The notes beneath the pieces are model-generated. The model saw nothing but the letters and a program-made list of their open reading frames with translations, did not search any database and was not told the DNA's origin. Below, piece by piece: positions 17,454 to 27,400 of a stretch of 64,000 nucleotides of DNA. The stretch lies in NCBI RefSeq assembly GCF_014648475.1, contig NZ_BMRE01000017.1, positions 82,321-146,320 on the forward strand, read 5' to 3'. Both the position numbers and the translations under genes were made by a program. This stretch comes from Lentzea flava. Lineage in GTDB: Bacteria > Actinomycetota > Actinomycetes > Mycobacteriales > Pseudonocardiaceae. Each line of letters opens with the position of its first letter. The first letter of the stretch is position 1.

Positions 17454-20400
17454 GACTGCAGTGACTCCAGTTCGGAAAGGAGCTCGGAGGTCGTGATCGG
17501 GTCGACCTCGAAGGTGGACGGGGCGTCTTTCGGAGCGGACCACTCGCCGCGTCCGTCGGTGGAGAACCACATGTCTTCGAGGCTGACCTCCGGGAAGACG
17601 TCGACGGCACCCACCGCGATGCCGGGCTCCAGGGAGGCGACGACCGCGCCGCCGTTCGGCAGCGGCCTGGTGATCCAGCACTCGACGCCGCCGTCCTGGG
17701 GCTCGCCGCGGACCCAGCCCCTCTTGGTGAGGCCGAGGATCTTGCCGACCGGACGGGGCACGGAGCAGTACTTCTTCAGCTGGGCGAGGAGATCGCTGCT
17801 CGACGCGACGAGGTGCACGGGACGGCCGAGCTGCGGGAAGGGCTGGAGGATCTCGTAGTCGGCGAAGACCTCGCCCCACGCTTCCAGGGTGTCGGCGAGG
17901 TCCACCGGGTGGGCGACGCGGACCGCGGCGTTCTCCGGGAGCGTGATCTCGTCGTCCTCGGCGTTGGCGATCGTGCGGTCCTCGGCCAGGCGGAAGGAGA
18001 GGCCTTCGTCGGTGATCCAGACCAGGCGGCGGACGATGTGCCAGAGCAGCGGATGTCCGGCCAGGACGGTGCGGAACTCCTCTGCCGTCCAGGTGCGCTG
18101 GTCGACCATGGCGCGTTCCAGGCGCTGGATCTGGTCCGAGGCGACGGTGCGGACGTCCTTCTTCAGCCCCGCGAACCGCTTGTGTTCCAGCGGGGCCTTG
18201 ACCTGGTCGTCCTTGGCGCCCGGCTTCGGGAGGTCCTTGCGGCGCTTGCCGTCCGGGTCGAGGACGTAGGGCTTGAGCTGTTCGTCGAAGCCGACGGTGA
18301 ACTGGCGGGTCCCGTAGTCGATGACGAGGGTGGCGGCGTCGTCGAGGCCGAGGCGGGGCACGAGGCGGTCGGCGAGCTGGTCACGGGACAGACCGAGCTC
18401 GGCGGCGATCTGGGCGACCTTCTCCTGGGCGCGGGTCTTGAGGCCCTTGAACTTCACCTTCTCGGCGATGCTGTTGAGGTGCGACAGCGCGACCTCGGTG
18501 CCGATCTCCGCGAGCACGTCGAGGCCCGCGACCGCCTTGGTGTGCTGGCTCTCCCCAGGCCAGTTGCGGATCAGCGGCGACAGCCTGCGCACCGTCTCGT
18601 CGTCGCCGAACCAGCCGAGCGCGTCCAGCGCCCAGCTCTCCTTCGACGGCGCTCCCGCCTTCTGCCACTGGTCGAACACCGCCCAGGCGAACTCCGCCAG
18701 CGAACTCGGGTCGAGTGCCTCGCGGACGATCGGCAGCCCCGCGTAGACCTCGCCCGGCCTGGACAGCGCCGCGGTCATGAGCAGGTGCCGCGTGGCCTGG
18801 GCCGGCAGGGCGTGCGCGCGGTCGCGCAGCAGGACCTGGGGCAGCAGCCGGATGTCGGCCCACTCGCCGATCACCGGCAGCCTGGCGGGCAGCACGTCGA
18901 GCGGGTCGACGGACAGCACGACGTCGATCGCGGCCTCCGCACCGCACTCCGTGGCGACGCGCTTCACGTCGACACCGATGCCGTGCAGGTACCGGACCGC
19001 GGCCTCGGCGTTGCGCCGCTCGGCACCGGGCTTGCCCGCCGCCGCGGGGACGAGCAGCCGGGCGGCCTGCTCGCGGTGACGCGCCATCCACGCGACACCC
19101 CAGCGCCTGGCCTGCTTGGTGCGGGCGAACCAGTCGGCCATCACCGCGGCGACCTCCGCGGTGGCGAACGGCAGCAGCACCACACCGCTCGCCGCGGCAC
19201 TGGACTGGACGAGCCGCAGCAGGGCGGGCACGGCCTCGATCCCGAACCTGGCGGCGATCCTCCTGCCCCACTCTTCGACGCCCCAGGCGTACTTCGGCTG
19301 CCACCCCGCGATCAGGTGCCGCACCTTCTCCACGGGTGCGAGGAGGAACAACTCGCTCTCGAAGTAACTGGCCTCGCCCGCCAGGTAGTCCTTGAGCAAC
19401 TTCTTCCAGCTGTGGTCCGAGTACCACTCCTGGCCCTTCTCGAGCCACTTCTCCTGCTCCCCGGGCTCCCACACCACAGTTGCGTCCGGGACCGGGAGAT
19501 CAGGGAGAACCACCGGCTTCACGGCCTTGCGAGGCCGCAGCCACGGCGGCGACACGAGCAACGGCGGCACCTGGTCCACGCTCGCCTCGGGCACCGCCCG
19601 GCCCGCAGACCGCGCGAGCACCTCGGCGACTTCTTCCGGCACCTCGAGATGCGGGTTCGACAGCAGGTGAGCGTTCAGCAGCTGCCGCACGTCGCTGTTG
19701 GAGATCTTCTTCGACAGCAGCCGGACCGCACGGCGCGGGAAAGCCGCCATCGCGGACACCAGGTACGGCCGCACGTACTTCGCGTCCACGCGGTCGAGCA
19801 GGATCGTGAACGCCTCGTCCGTGGGCAGCACCGCGAGGATCTTCAACGCCAGCTTGCGGCTGTCCGCGATCTGGTACTGCTCGTCGATGTCGGCCGCGAG
19901 CAGCGGCGCGATGGCCGGCCCCAGCACGTACAACGCCGTGTACAGCACGAAAGCCGAGCTGGGCAGCGACCGGTCGATCTTCGCGAACTCCTCGTACGTG
20001 CTCGCGCTGCACGGCAACAGCCACCACGGCTGGTGGTAGCGCAGGCCGCACGCCTCGTCGAACCAGTCGGCCCGCGAGGGCACCAGGAACGCCCGCAGCT
20101 GCCGCACCTTCGGCGTCGCCCGCATCTCGCCCAGCGCGAACTCCGCCCCCTGGTACTCCGCGTCGCCGGCCACGGCGAGCGCGTGCCGCACGGCGATCAG
20201 CATCCGGCCTTCGACGTCGGTGACCCCGGCGGTGAACTGGCCCCGCCGGTACTGCAGCCGGGTGCCGGTCCACTTCCCGCGCCGCTCGTTCCACTGCTCC
20301 GTGAACTCGAGCCCGATGAACTCGACGACCGCGGCGGCCGCGAACGCCACACCGTGGTCGGCGATCCAGGCGTGCACCGCCGGCAGCCCGGACGACGTGA

Positions 20401-20983
20401 TGGCCGCGATCGCCGCCGCGCCCGCGGGATTCGGCTTCCCGGCCAGCTGATCGCGGGCGGCGCTGACCAGCTCGGGTTCCGAGCCCTGCACCGAGAGGGC
20501 GCGCTCGATGGTGTCGGCCTGGTCGGCGATCTGGCGGCGGGCTTCGGCGGCTTGGGCGGGGTCGACGGAGAACTCCGGTGCCGGGGTGAAGCCGCGTTGC
20601 CGGACCACGTTGCGCAGCCAGGCGGTGGGCATGACCCAGGTGTCTTCGTCGGCCGCGGGCGGCGGGAGTGGTTGGGGCGCTTCGGGGATGGGGGCCCCGG
20701 AAGCTGTCGCGGGGGTGGGCGTGCCAGGGGCGGCGGGATGCGTGGCGGCGGCTGCGGGAGCCTGGGCGGCAGTCGCTGAGCCGACTGCGACGTAGCCCTT
20801 CTTCTCCTTTTCCGCCACCAGTTTCGCGACGTGCGCCTGCGCTGCTTCCGGCGAGGCGAGCTCCTTGGTCTGGGTCTGGCCCGCCGTCTGCAGTCGTCCG
20901 AACCGGACGGTCACGGTGGACCCGTCCTGGCCGATCTCCCAGAACTTCGCCGAGCTGCCCGCGACGAGCTCCCACCTGCGCAC
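17450..20983 (-). CDS. WGR-DUF4132 protein, copy 1 (MolR/YehI-like)
   Basis: 1177 aa from a GTG preceded by CAGGGGGTAAGG. Residues 1-65 form a WGR domain (VRRWELVAGSSAKFWEIGQ; core VTVRFGRLQTAGQ), a nucleic-acid-binding fold known from PARP1. A Pro/Ala/Thr linker covers about 66-115. A DEDTWVMPTAWLR motif then opens a long HEAT-like helical region. The last ~350 residues carry the DUF4132 block (VPRLGLDDAATLVIDYGTRQFTVGFDEQLKPYVLDPDG...RLERAMVDQRTWTAEEF). First gene of the operon that continues with MoxR, DUF5682, VWA and SWIM. A PafBC-type promoter lies at 21025-21047. The frame stays open upstream but without homologous sequence, so the GTG is chosen. Confidence 0.93.
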   Translation of the reverse strand: MRRWELVAGSSAKFWEIGQDGSTVTVRFGRLQTAGQTQTKELASPEAAQAHVAKLVAEKEKKGYVAVGSATAAQAPAAAATHPAAPGTPTPATASGAPIPEAPQPLPPPAADEDTWVMPTAWLRNVVRQRGFTPAPEFSVDPAQAAEARRQIADQADTIERALSVQGSEPELVSAARDQLAGKPNPAGAAAIAAITSSGLPAVHAWIADHGVAFAAAAVVEFIGLEFTEQWNERRGKWTGTRLQYRRGQFTAGVTDVEGRMLIAVRHALAVAGDAEYQGAEFALGEMRATPKVRQLRAFLVPSRADWFDEACGLRYHQPWWLLPCSASTYEEFAKIDRSLPSSAFVLYTALYVLGPAIAPLLAADIDEQYQIADSRKLALKILAVLPTDEAFTILLDRVDAKYVRPYLVSAMAAFPRRAVRLLSKKISNSDVRQLLNAHLLSNPHLEVPEEVAEVLARSAGRAVPEASVDQVPPLLVSPPWLRPRKAVKPVVLPDLPVPDATVVWEPGEQEKWLEKGQEWYSDHSWKKLLKDYLAGEASYFESELFLLAPVEKVRHLIAGWQPKYAWGVEEWGRRIAARFGIEAVPALLRLVQSSAAASGVVLLPFATAEVAAVMADWFARTKQARRWGVAWMARHREQAARLLVPAAAGKPGAERRNAEAAVRYLHGIGVDVKRVATECGAEAAIDVVLSVDPLDVLPARLPVIGEWADIRLLPQVLLRDRAHALPAQATRHLLMTAALSRPGEVYAGLPIVREALDPSSLAEFAWAVFDQWQKAGAPSKESWALDALGWFGDDETVRRLSPLIRNWPGESQHTKAVAGLDVLAEIGTEVALSHLNSIAEKVKFKGLKTRAQEKVAQIAAELGLSRDQLADRLVPRLGLDDAATLVIDYGTRQFTVGFDEQLKPYVLDPDGKRRKDLPKPGAKDDQVKAPLEHKRFAGLKKDVRTVASDQIQRLERAMVDQRTWTAEEFRTVLAGHPLLWHIVRRLVWITDEGLSFRLAEDRTIANAEDDEITLPENAAVRVAHPVDLADTLEAWGEVFADYEILQPFPQLGRPVHLVASSSDLLAQLKKYCSVPRPVGKILGLTKRGWVRGEPQDGGVECWITRPLPNGGAVVASLEPGIAVGAVDVFPEVSLEDMWFSTDGRGEWSAPKDAPSTFEVDPITTSELLSELESLQS

Positions 20984-21024
20984 TGCCTTACCCCCTGGGT
21001 CGTGTTCCGGAGTTGTTGTCGTGG

Positions 21025-21047
21025 ACGGTACTGATGGGGTCTGACAT
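21025..21047 (-). promoter_or_regulatory. PafBC-type (RecA-independent) DNA-damage promoter, WGR copy 1 operon
   Basis: On the minus strand: ATGTCAGAC, then 8 bases (CCCATCAG), then TACCGT. This fits the mycobacterial consensus tTGTCRgtg-N8-TAnnnT at the strongly conserved positions; the first T is A here. It lies 42 bp before the GTG of copy 1, in the 74-bp gap after copy 2. Expected to drive copy 1 through SWIM. Confidence 0.7.
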
Positions 21048-21057
21048 TTCCTGGCGA

Positions 21058-24000
21058 TCACGCCAGCAGGGACTCCAGTTCCGACAGGACTTCGGAGGCC
21101 GTGATCGGGTCGAGGTCGCCGGTGGTGGAGCAGCCGAGTTCGGCGAACTTGATTTCCGGGAAGACGTCGACGTTGCCCACCGCGATGCCGGGGTCCAGGG
21201 CGGCGATCAGGGAGCCGCCCGGGAGTGGGCGGGTGATCCAGCACTCGATGCCGGCGTCCTGGGGGTCGCCGCGGACCCAGCCCTTCTTGGTGAGGCTGAG
21301 GATTTTGCCCACGGGGTAGGGGTGGTCGCGGTACTTCTTCAGCCGGGCGGAGAAGTCCTCTATGCCGGTGACGAGGTGCACCGGGCGGCCCAGTTGCGGG
21401 AAAGGCTGGAGGATCTCGTAGTCGGCGAAGATCTCGCCCCAGGCGTGCAGTGAGTCCCGGAGGTCCACCGGGTGGGCCACGCGGACGGTGGCGTTGTCCG
21501 GGAGGGTGATCTCGTCGTCGGAGGTGTTGGCGAGCGTGCGGTCCTCGGCCAGGCGGAAGGAGACGCCCTGGTCGGTGATCCAGACCAGGCGGCGGACGAT
21601 GTGCCAGAGGAGGGGGTGGGCCGCCAGGATCGTGTGGAACTCCTCGGCGGTCCAGGTGCGTTGGTCGACCATGGCGCGTTCCAGGCGGTGGATCTGGTCG
21701 GCGGCCACCGCGCGGACGTCCTTCTTGAGGGTCGAGAAGCGCTTGTGTTCGAGCGGGGCGCGGGACTGGTCGTCCTTCGCGCCGGGTTTGGGGAGGTCCT
21801 TGCGGCGCTTGCCGTCCGGGTCCAGGACGTAGGGCTTGAGCTGTTCGTCGAAGCCCACGCGGAACTGGCGGGGGCCGTAGTCGATGATCAGGGAGGCTTC
21901 GTCGTCGAGGCCCAGGCGGGGGACGAGGCGGTCGGCGAGCTGGTCGCGGGACAGGCCCAGTTCGGCGGCGATCTGCGAGACCTTCTCCTGGGCGCGGGTC
22001 TTGAGGGCCTTGAACTTCACCTTTTCCGCGATGCCGTTGAGGTGGGCGAGCGCGACCTCGGTGCCGATGTCGGCGAGGACGTCGAGGCCCGTCACGGCCT
22101 TGGCGTGCTGGCTCTCGCCCGGCCACGAGCGGATCAGCGGGGAGAGGGCGCGGACCGTGTCGTCGTTGCCGAACCAGCCCAGTGCGGTGAGGGCCCAGCT
22201 TTCCCCGGGTGGCGCGCCGACTTCCTGCCAGCGTTGGAAGACGGCCCAGGCGAACGCGGCGAGCGAGTCGGGGTCCAGTGCGGCGCGGGCGATCGGCAGG
22301 CCGGCGTAGACGTCGCCCGGTTTGGACAGGGCCGCTGTCATCAGGAGGTTGTGGGCGGCTCGCGGGGACAGGGCGTGCTTGCGGTCGCTCAGCAGGACCT
22401 GGGGGAGCAGGCGGGTGTCGGCCCACGCGCCGATCGCGGGCAGCTTGGCGGGCAGGACCTCGACCGGGTCCACGGACAGCAGTGCTCGCAGGCCCGCGGC
22501 TGAGGCCTCGTCCGGGGCCAGGGCGACCACGTCCACGCCTGTGCTGATCAGGTGGCGGATTGCGGCTTCGGCGTTGCGGCGGTCGGTGCCCGGTGCGCCC
22601 AGGGCGGCGGGGATGAGGAAGCGGGCGGCGGTCTCGCGGTGCCTGGCCAGCCAGTCGACGGCCACGCGCCTGATCTGTTTGAGGCGCACCAGCCAGTCGG
22701 CCATCAGCGCGGCCACCTCGGCGCTGGCGAACGGCAGCAGGACCACGGCGGCGTTGGTGGACGACTCGACGATGCGCAGCAGCGCAGGCAGCGCGTCGAG
22801 GCCGAACCGCGCGGCCAGGCGTTTGCCCGCGCGGTCGGCGCCCCAGCCGTACTTCGGCTCCCACGTCGCGAGCAGGTGCCGCACCTCGTCTTCCGGTGCG
22901 ATCAGGAAGAGGTCGTTGGCACGAGTGCCGGCACGGCCCGCCTCGTAGGCGTCGAGCAGCTCCCGCCAGTCGTGACGGTCGCCCCAGTAGGAGGCTTTCA
23001 GCCACTCCTCGCGTTCGCCCTCCTCCCACACGACCGACGGCGCGGGCACCGGGACGTCCGGCACGACGACCGGCTTCACCGGTGGGCGGCGGTGCAGCCA
23101 CGGAGGGGAAACCAGCAGCGACGGCAAGGCTTCCGCCGGTGCTTCCGGCACCGGCGCGGTGTCGGTCGCGGTGAAACCGGCGGGCGCCTCCAGATGCGGG
23201 TGCGTCGTCAGGTGGACGCTCAGCAGCTGGTGCAGATCGTTGTCGCCGGCCACCCGCTCCGCCAGGAGGCGGGCGGCGCGGGCGGGGAAGGCGGCCATCG
23301 CGGACAGCAGGGCCGGTCGCACGTACTTGGTGTCGAGGCGGTCGAGCAGGATCGTGAACGCCTCGTCGGTCGGCAGCGCGGCGAGGACCTTCAGCACCTG
23401 CTTGCGGCTGTCCGCACGCTGGTGCGGACGGTCCAGTTCCTGCGCGAGCAACGGCGCCACGGCCGTGCCGAGCACGTACACCGCGGTGTGGAGGATGAAC
23501 CCGTTCGACACCGACGCCCCGGACCGCACGAACTCGTCGTAGGTGCTGGCGCTGCAGGGCAGGAGCCACCAGCGGGTCGACCAGTCCGCCTGCCGACACG
23601 CCTCGTCGAACCAGTCGGTCCGCGACGGCAGCAGGTAGGTGCGGACCACCAGTGCGTTGGGGCCGGTCTTGCGCTCCAGGACGGCTTCCGCCGCGTCGCG
23701 CTCGGCGTCGTCCGCGACGGCCAGGGCGTACCTGAGGGTCGTGAGCATCTCGGCGTCGACGCTGCCGTTGCTCACCAGTCCGGCGCCGGCGTGGCGGTAC
23801 AGGCGGGGCTTGCTCCAGCGGGACTGCTGCGGAATCCACTGCGCGTTGGCGTACATGCCGATGCTCTCGATCATCGCGTCCACCGCGAACGACAGCCCGT
23901 GGTCGGCGATCCAGTGGTGGACCGACGCCACGTCACGCTTCGTCATGACCGCGATCGCCGCCGCGCCAACGGGATTGTGCTGCCCGGCGAGGTGGTCCCG

Positions 24001-24462
24001 CGCGGCACGGACGAGCTGCGCCTCCGACTCCGGCTCGGCCAGCACGCGGTCGAGGGTGGCGGCCTGCCGGACGGCACGCTGCCGGCCTTCGGCGGCCAGC
24101 TCCGCGTCGACGGAGAAGACCGGCGCCGGGTCGAACCCGCGTTGCCGCACGACGTCGCGCAGCCACGCCTTGGGCATGACCCAGGTGTCCTCGTCGGTCT
24201 CGGCCGGCTTGACGGTGGCAGGCCGGTCGGGCGCGGGTTCGACGTAGGCTGAGGCGACCGGGCGGTAGCCCTTCTTCTCCTTCTCCGCCACCAGTTTCGC
24301 CACGTGCGCCTGCGCCGCCTCCTCGGAGGCGAACTCCTTGGTCTGGGTCTGGCCCGCGGTCTGCAACCGTCCGAATCGGACGGTCACCGCCGTGCCCTCC
24401 CTGCCGATCTCCCAGAACTTCGCCGAGCTGCCCGAGACGAGCTCCCACCTGCGCACTGCCAT
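21058..24462 (-). CDS. WGR-DUF4132 protein, copy 2
   Basis: 1134 aa starting MAVRRWELVSGSSAKFWEIG. WGR domain about residues 3-66, with a short linker (about 67-90) rich in Pro, Glu and Ala. Then DEDTWVMPKAWLRDVVRQRG, the helical repeat region, and the C-terminal DUF4132 block. Shares the whole plan with copy 1 but has a shorter linker. No PafBC-type site occurs in the 37-bp gap upstream, so it is probably co-transcribed with copy 3. Its conserved 3' region is closest at DNA level to copy 4 by eye (near 21740-21860 versus 29285-29405), hinting at gene conversion. Molecular function unknown. Confidence 0.93.
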   Translation of the reverse strand: MAVRRWELVSGSSAKFWEIGREGTAVTVRFGRLQTAGQTQTKEFASEEAAQAHVAKLVAEKEKKGYRPVASAYVEPAPDRPATVKPAETDEDTWVMPKAWLRDVVRQRGFDPAPVFSVDAELAAEGRQRAVRQAATLDRVLAEPESEAQLVRAARDHLAGQHNPVGAAAIAVMTKRDVASVHHWIADHGLSFAVDAMIESIGMYANAQWIPQQSRWSKPRLYRHAGAGLVSNGSVDAEMLTTLRYALAVADDAERDAAEAVLERKTGPNALVVRTYLLPSRTDWFDEACRQADWSTRWWLLPCSASTYDEFVRSGASVSNGFILHTAVYVLGTAVAPLLAQELDRPHQRADSRKQVLKVLAALPTDEAFTILLDRLDTKYVRPALLSAMAAFPARAARLLAERVAGDNDLHQLLSVHLTTHPHLEAPAGFTATDTAPVPEAPAEALPSLLVSPPWLHRRPPVKPVVVPDVPVPAPSVVWEEGEREEWLKASYWGDRHDWRELLDAYEAGRAGTRANDLFLIAPEDEVRHLLATWEPKYGWGADRAGKRLAARFGLDALPALLRIVESSTNAAVVLLPFASAEVAALMADWLVRLKQIRRVAVDWLARHRETAARFLIPAALGAPGTDRRNAEAAIRHLISTGVDVVALAPDEASAAGLRALLSVDPVEVLPAKLPAIGAWADTRLLPQVLLSDRKHALSPRAAHNLLMTAALSKPGDVYAGLPIARAALDPDSLAAFAWAVFQRWQEVGAPPGESWALTALGWFGNDDTVRALSPLIRSWPGESQHAKAVTGLDVLADIGTEVALAHLNGIAEKVKFKALKTRAQEKVSQIAAELGLSRDQLADRLVPRLGLDDEASLIIDYGPRQFRVGFDEQLKPYVLDPDGKRRKDLPKPGAKDDQSRAPLEHKRFSTLKKDVRAVAADQIHRLERAMVDQRTWTAEEFHTILAAHPLLWHIVRRLVWITDQGVSFRLAEDRTLANTSDDEITLPDNATVRVAHPVDLRDSLHAWGEIFADYEILQPFPQLGRPVHLVTGIEDFSARLKKYRDHPYPVGKILSLTKKGWVRGDPQDAGIECWITRPLPGGSLIAALDPGIAVGNVDVFPEIKFAELGCSTTGDLDPITASEVLSELESLLA

Positions 24463-24499
24463 TCCCCCTGGGATGAGATTCCGAGACCGATGCCGGCCA

Positions 24500-27400
24500 C
24501 TAGTGGTGCAGGGACTCCAGCTCCGAGAGGAGCTCGGAGGCGGTGACCGGGTCGACGTCGAAGGTGTCCGGGCCGCCGTCGCGCGGGGCGGTCCAGTGGC
24601 CTTCGCCGGTGGCCGAGAAGTACAGCGAGGTGAACTTGACCTCGGGGAAGACGTCGATCGCGCCGACGGCGATGCCGGGGTCGAGGGTGGCGACGAGCGC
24701 GCCGCCTGCGGGCAGGGGGCGCGTGATCCACTCTTCGACGCCCGCGTCCAGGGGTGTGCCGCGCACCCAGCCCCGTTTCGTGAGGCCGAGGATCTTGCCC
24801 ACCGGCACGGGCAGGTCGAGGTACTTGTGCAGTTGCGGGACGCGGGGTTCGCCGGCGGCGAAGCTGTGGGTCGGGCGGCCCAGCTGCGGGAAGGGCTGGA
24901 GGATCTCGTAGTCGGCGAAGACCTCGCCCCACGCTTCCAGGGTGTCGGCGAGGTCGACCGGATGAGCCACGCGGACGGTGGCGTCGCCCGGCAGCGTGAT
25001 CTCGTCGTCCTCGGCGTTGGCGAGCGTGCGGTCTTCCGCCAGGCGGAACGAGAGGCCCTCGTCGGTGATCCAGACCAGGCGGCGCACCAGGTGCCAGAGC
25101 AGCGGATGGGCGGCGAGCACCGTGTGGAACTCCTCGGCGGACCAGGTGCGCTGGGCGATCATGGCGCGTTCGAGGCGCTGGATCTGGTCGGTGGCGACGG
25201 TGCGGACGTCCTTCTTCAGTGCCGCGAAGCGCTGGTGTTCCAGCGGGGCTTTCTCCTGGTCGTCCTTGGCGCCCGGCTTCGGGAGGTCCTTGCGGCGCTT
25301 GCCGTCCGGGTCGAGCACGTAGGGCTTGAGCTGTTCGTCGAAGCCCACCGTGAACTGACGGGAGCCGTAGTCGATCACCAGTGAGGCGGCGTCGTCCAGG
25401 CCCAGGCTCGGCACCAGGCGGTCGGACAGCTGGTCGCGGCTCAGGCCCAGGGTGGCGGCGATGTCGGCGACCTTCTCCTGGGCGCGGGCCTTGAGCGCCT
25501 TGAACTTCACCTTCTCCGCGATGCCGTTCAGGTGGGCGAGTGCGGTCTCGGTGCCGATCTGCGCGAGGACGTCGAGGCCCGTCACGGCCTTGGCGTGCGC
25601 GTTCTCGCCGGGCCAGGCGCGGATCAGCGGCGCGAGGCGGCGGACCGTCTCGTCGGTGCCGAACCAGCCGAGCGCGGTGAGAGCCCAGCCGTCCTTCGGC
25701 GGGGCGTCTTCGGCCTGCCAGCGGGTGAAGACCGTCCAGGCGAACTCCGCCAGCGACTCGCGGTCGCACACCTCGACGGCCATCGGCAGGCCCGCGTACA
25801 CGGCGTCCGGTTTGGACAGTGCCGCGGTCATCAGCAGGTTCGTGGCGGCCTGCGCGGACAGCGCCGCCGTGCGATCGGCCAGCAGCACCTGGGGCAGCAG
25901 CCGGGTGTCGGCCCAGTCACCGATCTCCGGCAGTTTCGTGGGGAGGACGTCGAGCGGGTCGACCTCGACGAGCGTGCGGACGGCCGCACCCGCCTCCGGG
26001 CGCACCGCGGCGGCGACGGCGATGACGTCCACGCCGATTTCCAGGTGGAGGTGGCGCAGGGCGAACTCGGCGTAGCCGCGCTGAGGACTCGCCGCACCCA
26101 GCGCGGCGGGCAGCAGGAGACGGGCGGCGGCCTCGCCGTGCCGGGCGAGCCAGGCCGCGGCGAACGCGCCGGCGGTCTTGAGCCGCACCAACCAGTTCGC
26201 CATGAGGTTCGCGACCTCGGCGGTGGCGTACGGGAGCAGGATCATGCCGCACCCGTGCGGGTTGCTCGCGGCCAGCCGGAGCAGCGGAGGCAGGGCGTCC
26301 AGCTCGAACCGGGCCGCGATGCGCCTGCCCCAGTCCTCGGCACCCCAGCTGTCGCCGGGCACCCAGCAGGCGAGCAGCGGGCGGGCCAGCTCCTCCGGAC
26401 CGTTCTCGAACAGTCCGTGGTGGTTGTGCCTGCCGGCCCGCATCTCCTCCGCTGCCCGTTGCCAGGCGGCGAGCTCCACGACCCGGTGGCTGCCGTTCCC
26501 CAGCCACTCCTCGCGCTCGCCCGGCAGCCAGCTGATGTGTGCGTCGGGCACCGGGAGGTCCTTCAGCACCAAGGGCTTCGGCTGCGGGCGCGGGTGCGAC
26601 CACGGCGCTTCCGCGAGCACGCGCGGCAGCGCGGAGGCGGGCGCGTCCGGCACCATCCGCGCTTCGGCTTCGGCCAGCAGCGCGGCGGTCTCGGTTGGTG
26701 GTTCGAGGTCGGGGTGCGACATCAGGTGCGCGCGAAGCAGCTGCAGTGCTTCGGCGTTCGTGGCGGCACGCGCCGCCAGAAGCCGGGCCGCCCGCGCCGG
26801 GAAGGCGGCCATCGCGGACAGCAGCACCGGCCGCACGTACTTGGTGTCGAGGCGGTCGAGCAGGATCGCGAACGCCTCGTCGGTCGGCAACGCGGCGAGC
26901 ACCTTCAACGCCAGCCTGCGCCGGTCCGCGTCGCTCCGGCTGTCGTCGAACTCCTCGGCGACGAACGGCGCGATCGCCGGCCCCAGCGCGTGCAGGGCGG
27001 TGTGCAGGGCGATCGGCGACCACGTCAGGTCGCGGCTCTGCAGCCGCGCCAACTGCTCCAGCGTGCTCACCGCGCCCAGCGTCATCCAGTTCCCGGGACG
27101 ACGCGGCGGGTGGGCGTTCGCCTCCTCGAACCAGTCGTGCCGCGTCGGCACGAGGAAGGCTCGCGCCACCTGACCGAGGGCCGTGGTGCCGACCTTCTCC
27201 AGCTCGGCGATCGCCGCGTCGTAGGTGGCGGCGTCCGCAGCCGCGAGCGCGGTGCGGATCTGCACCAGGTTCCAGCCGTCCACGTCGGTCGGATCCGGGT
27301 GGCGACCCTCGGCGGATTCCAGGCGGGCCTTGAACGACCGGTCGGTCTGCGAGTTGTGGTAGCCGAGCAGGACGACGGCGCAGCAGTGCACCACGGCCGC

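Noticed and set aside
20984..23839. The frame of WGR copy 1 stays open for about 950 codons upstream, suggesting a giant protein
   Set aside because: The upstream part is an Arg/Pro/Gly-rich shadow of copy 2 in another frame. The WGR domain, a ribosome binding site and a promoter mark the true start at 20983.
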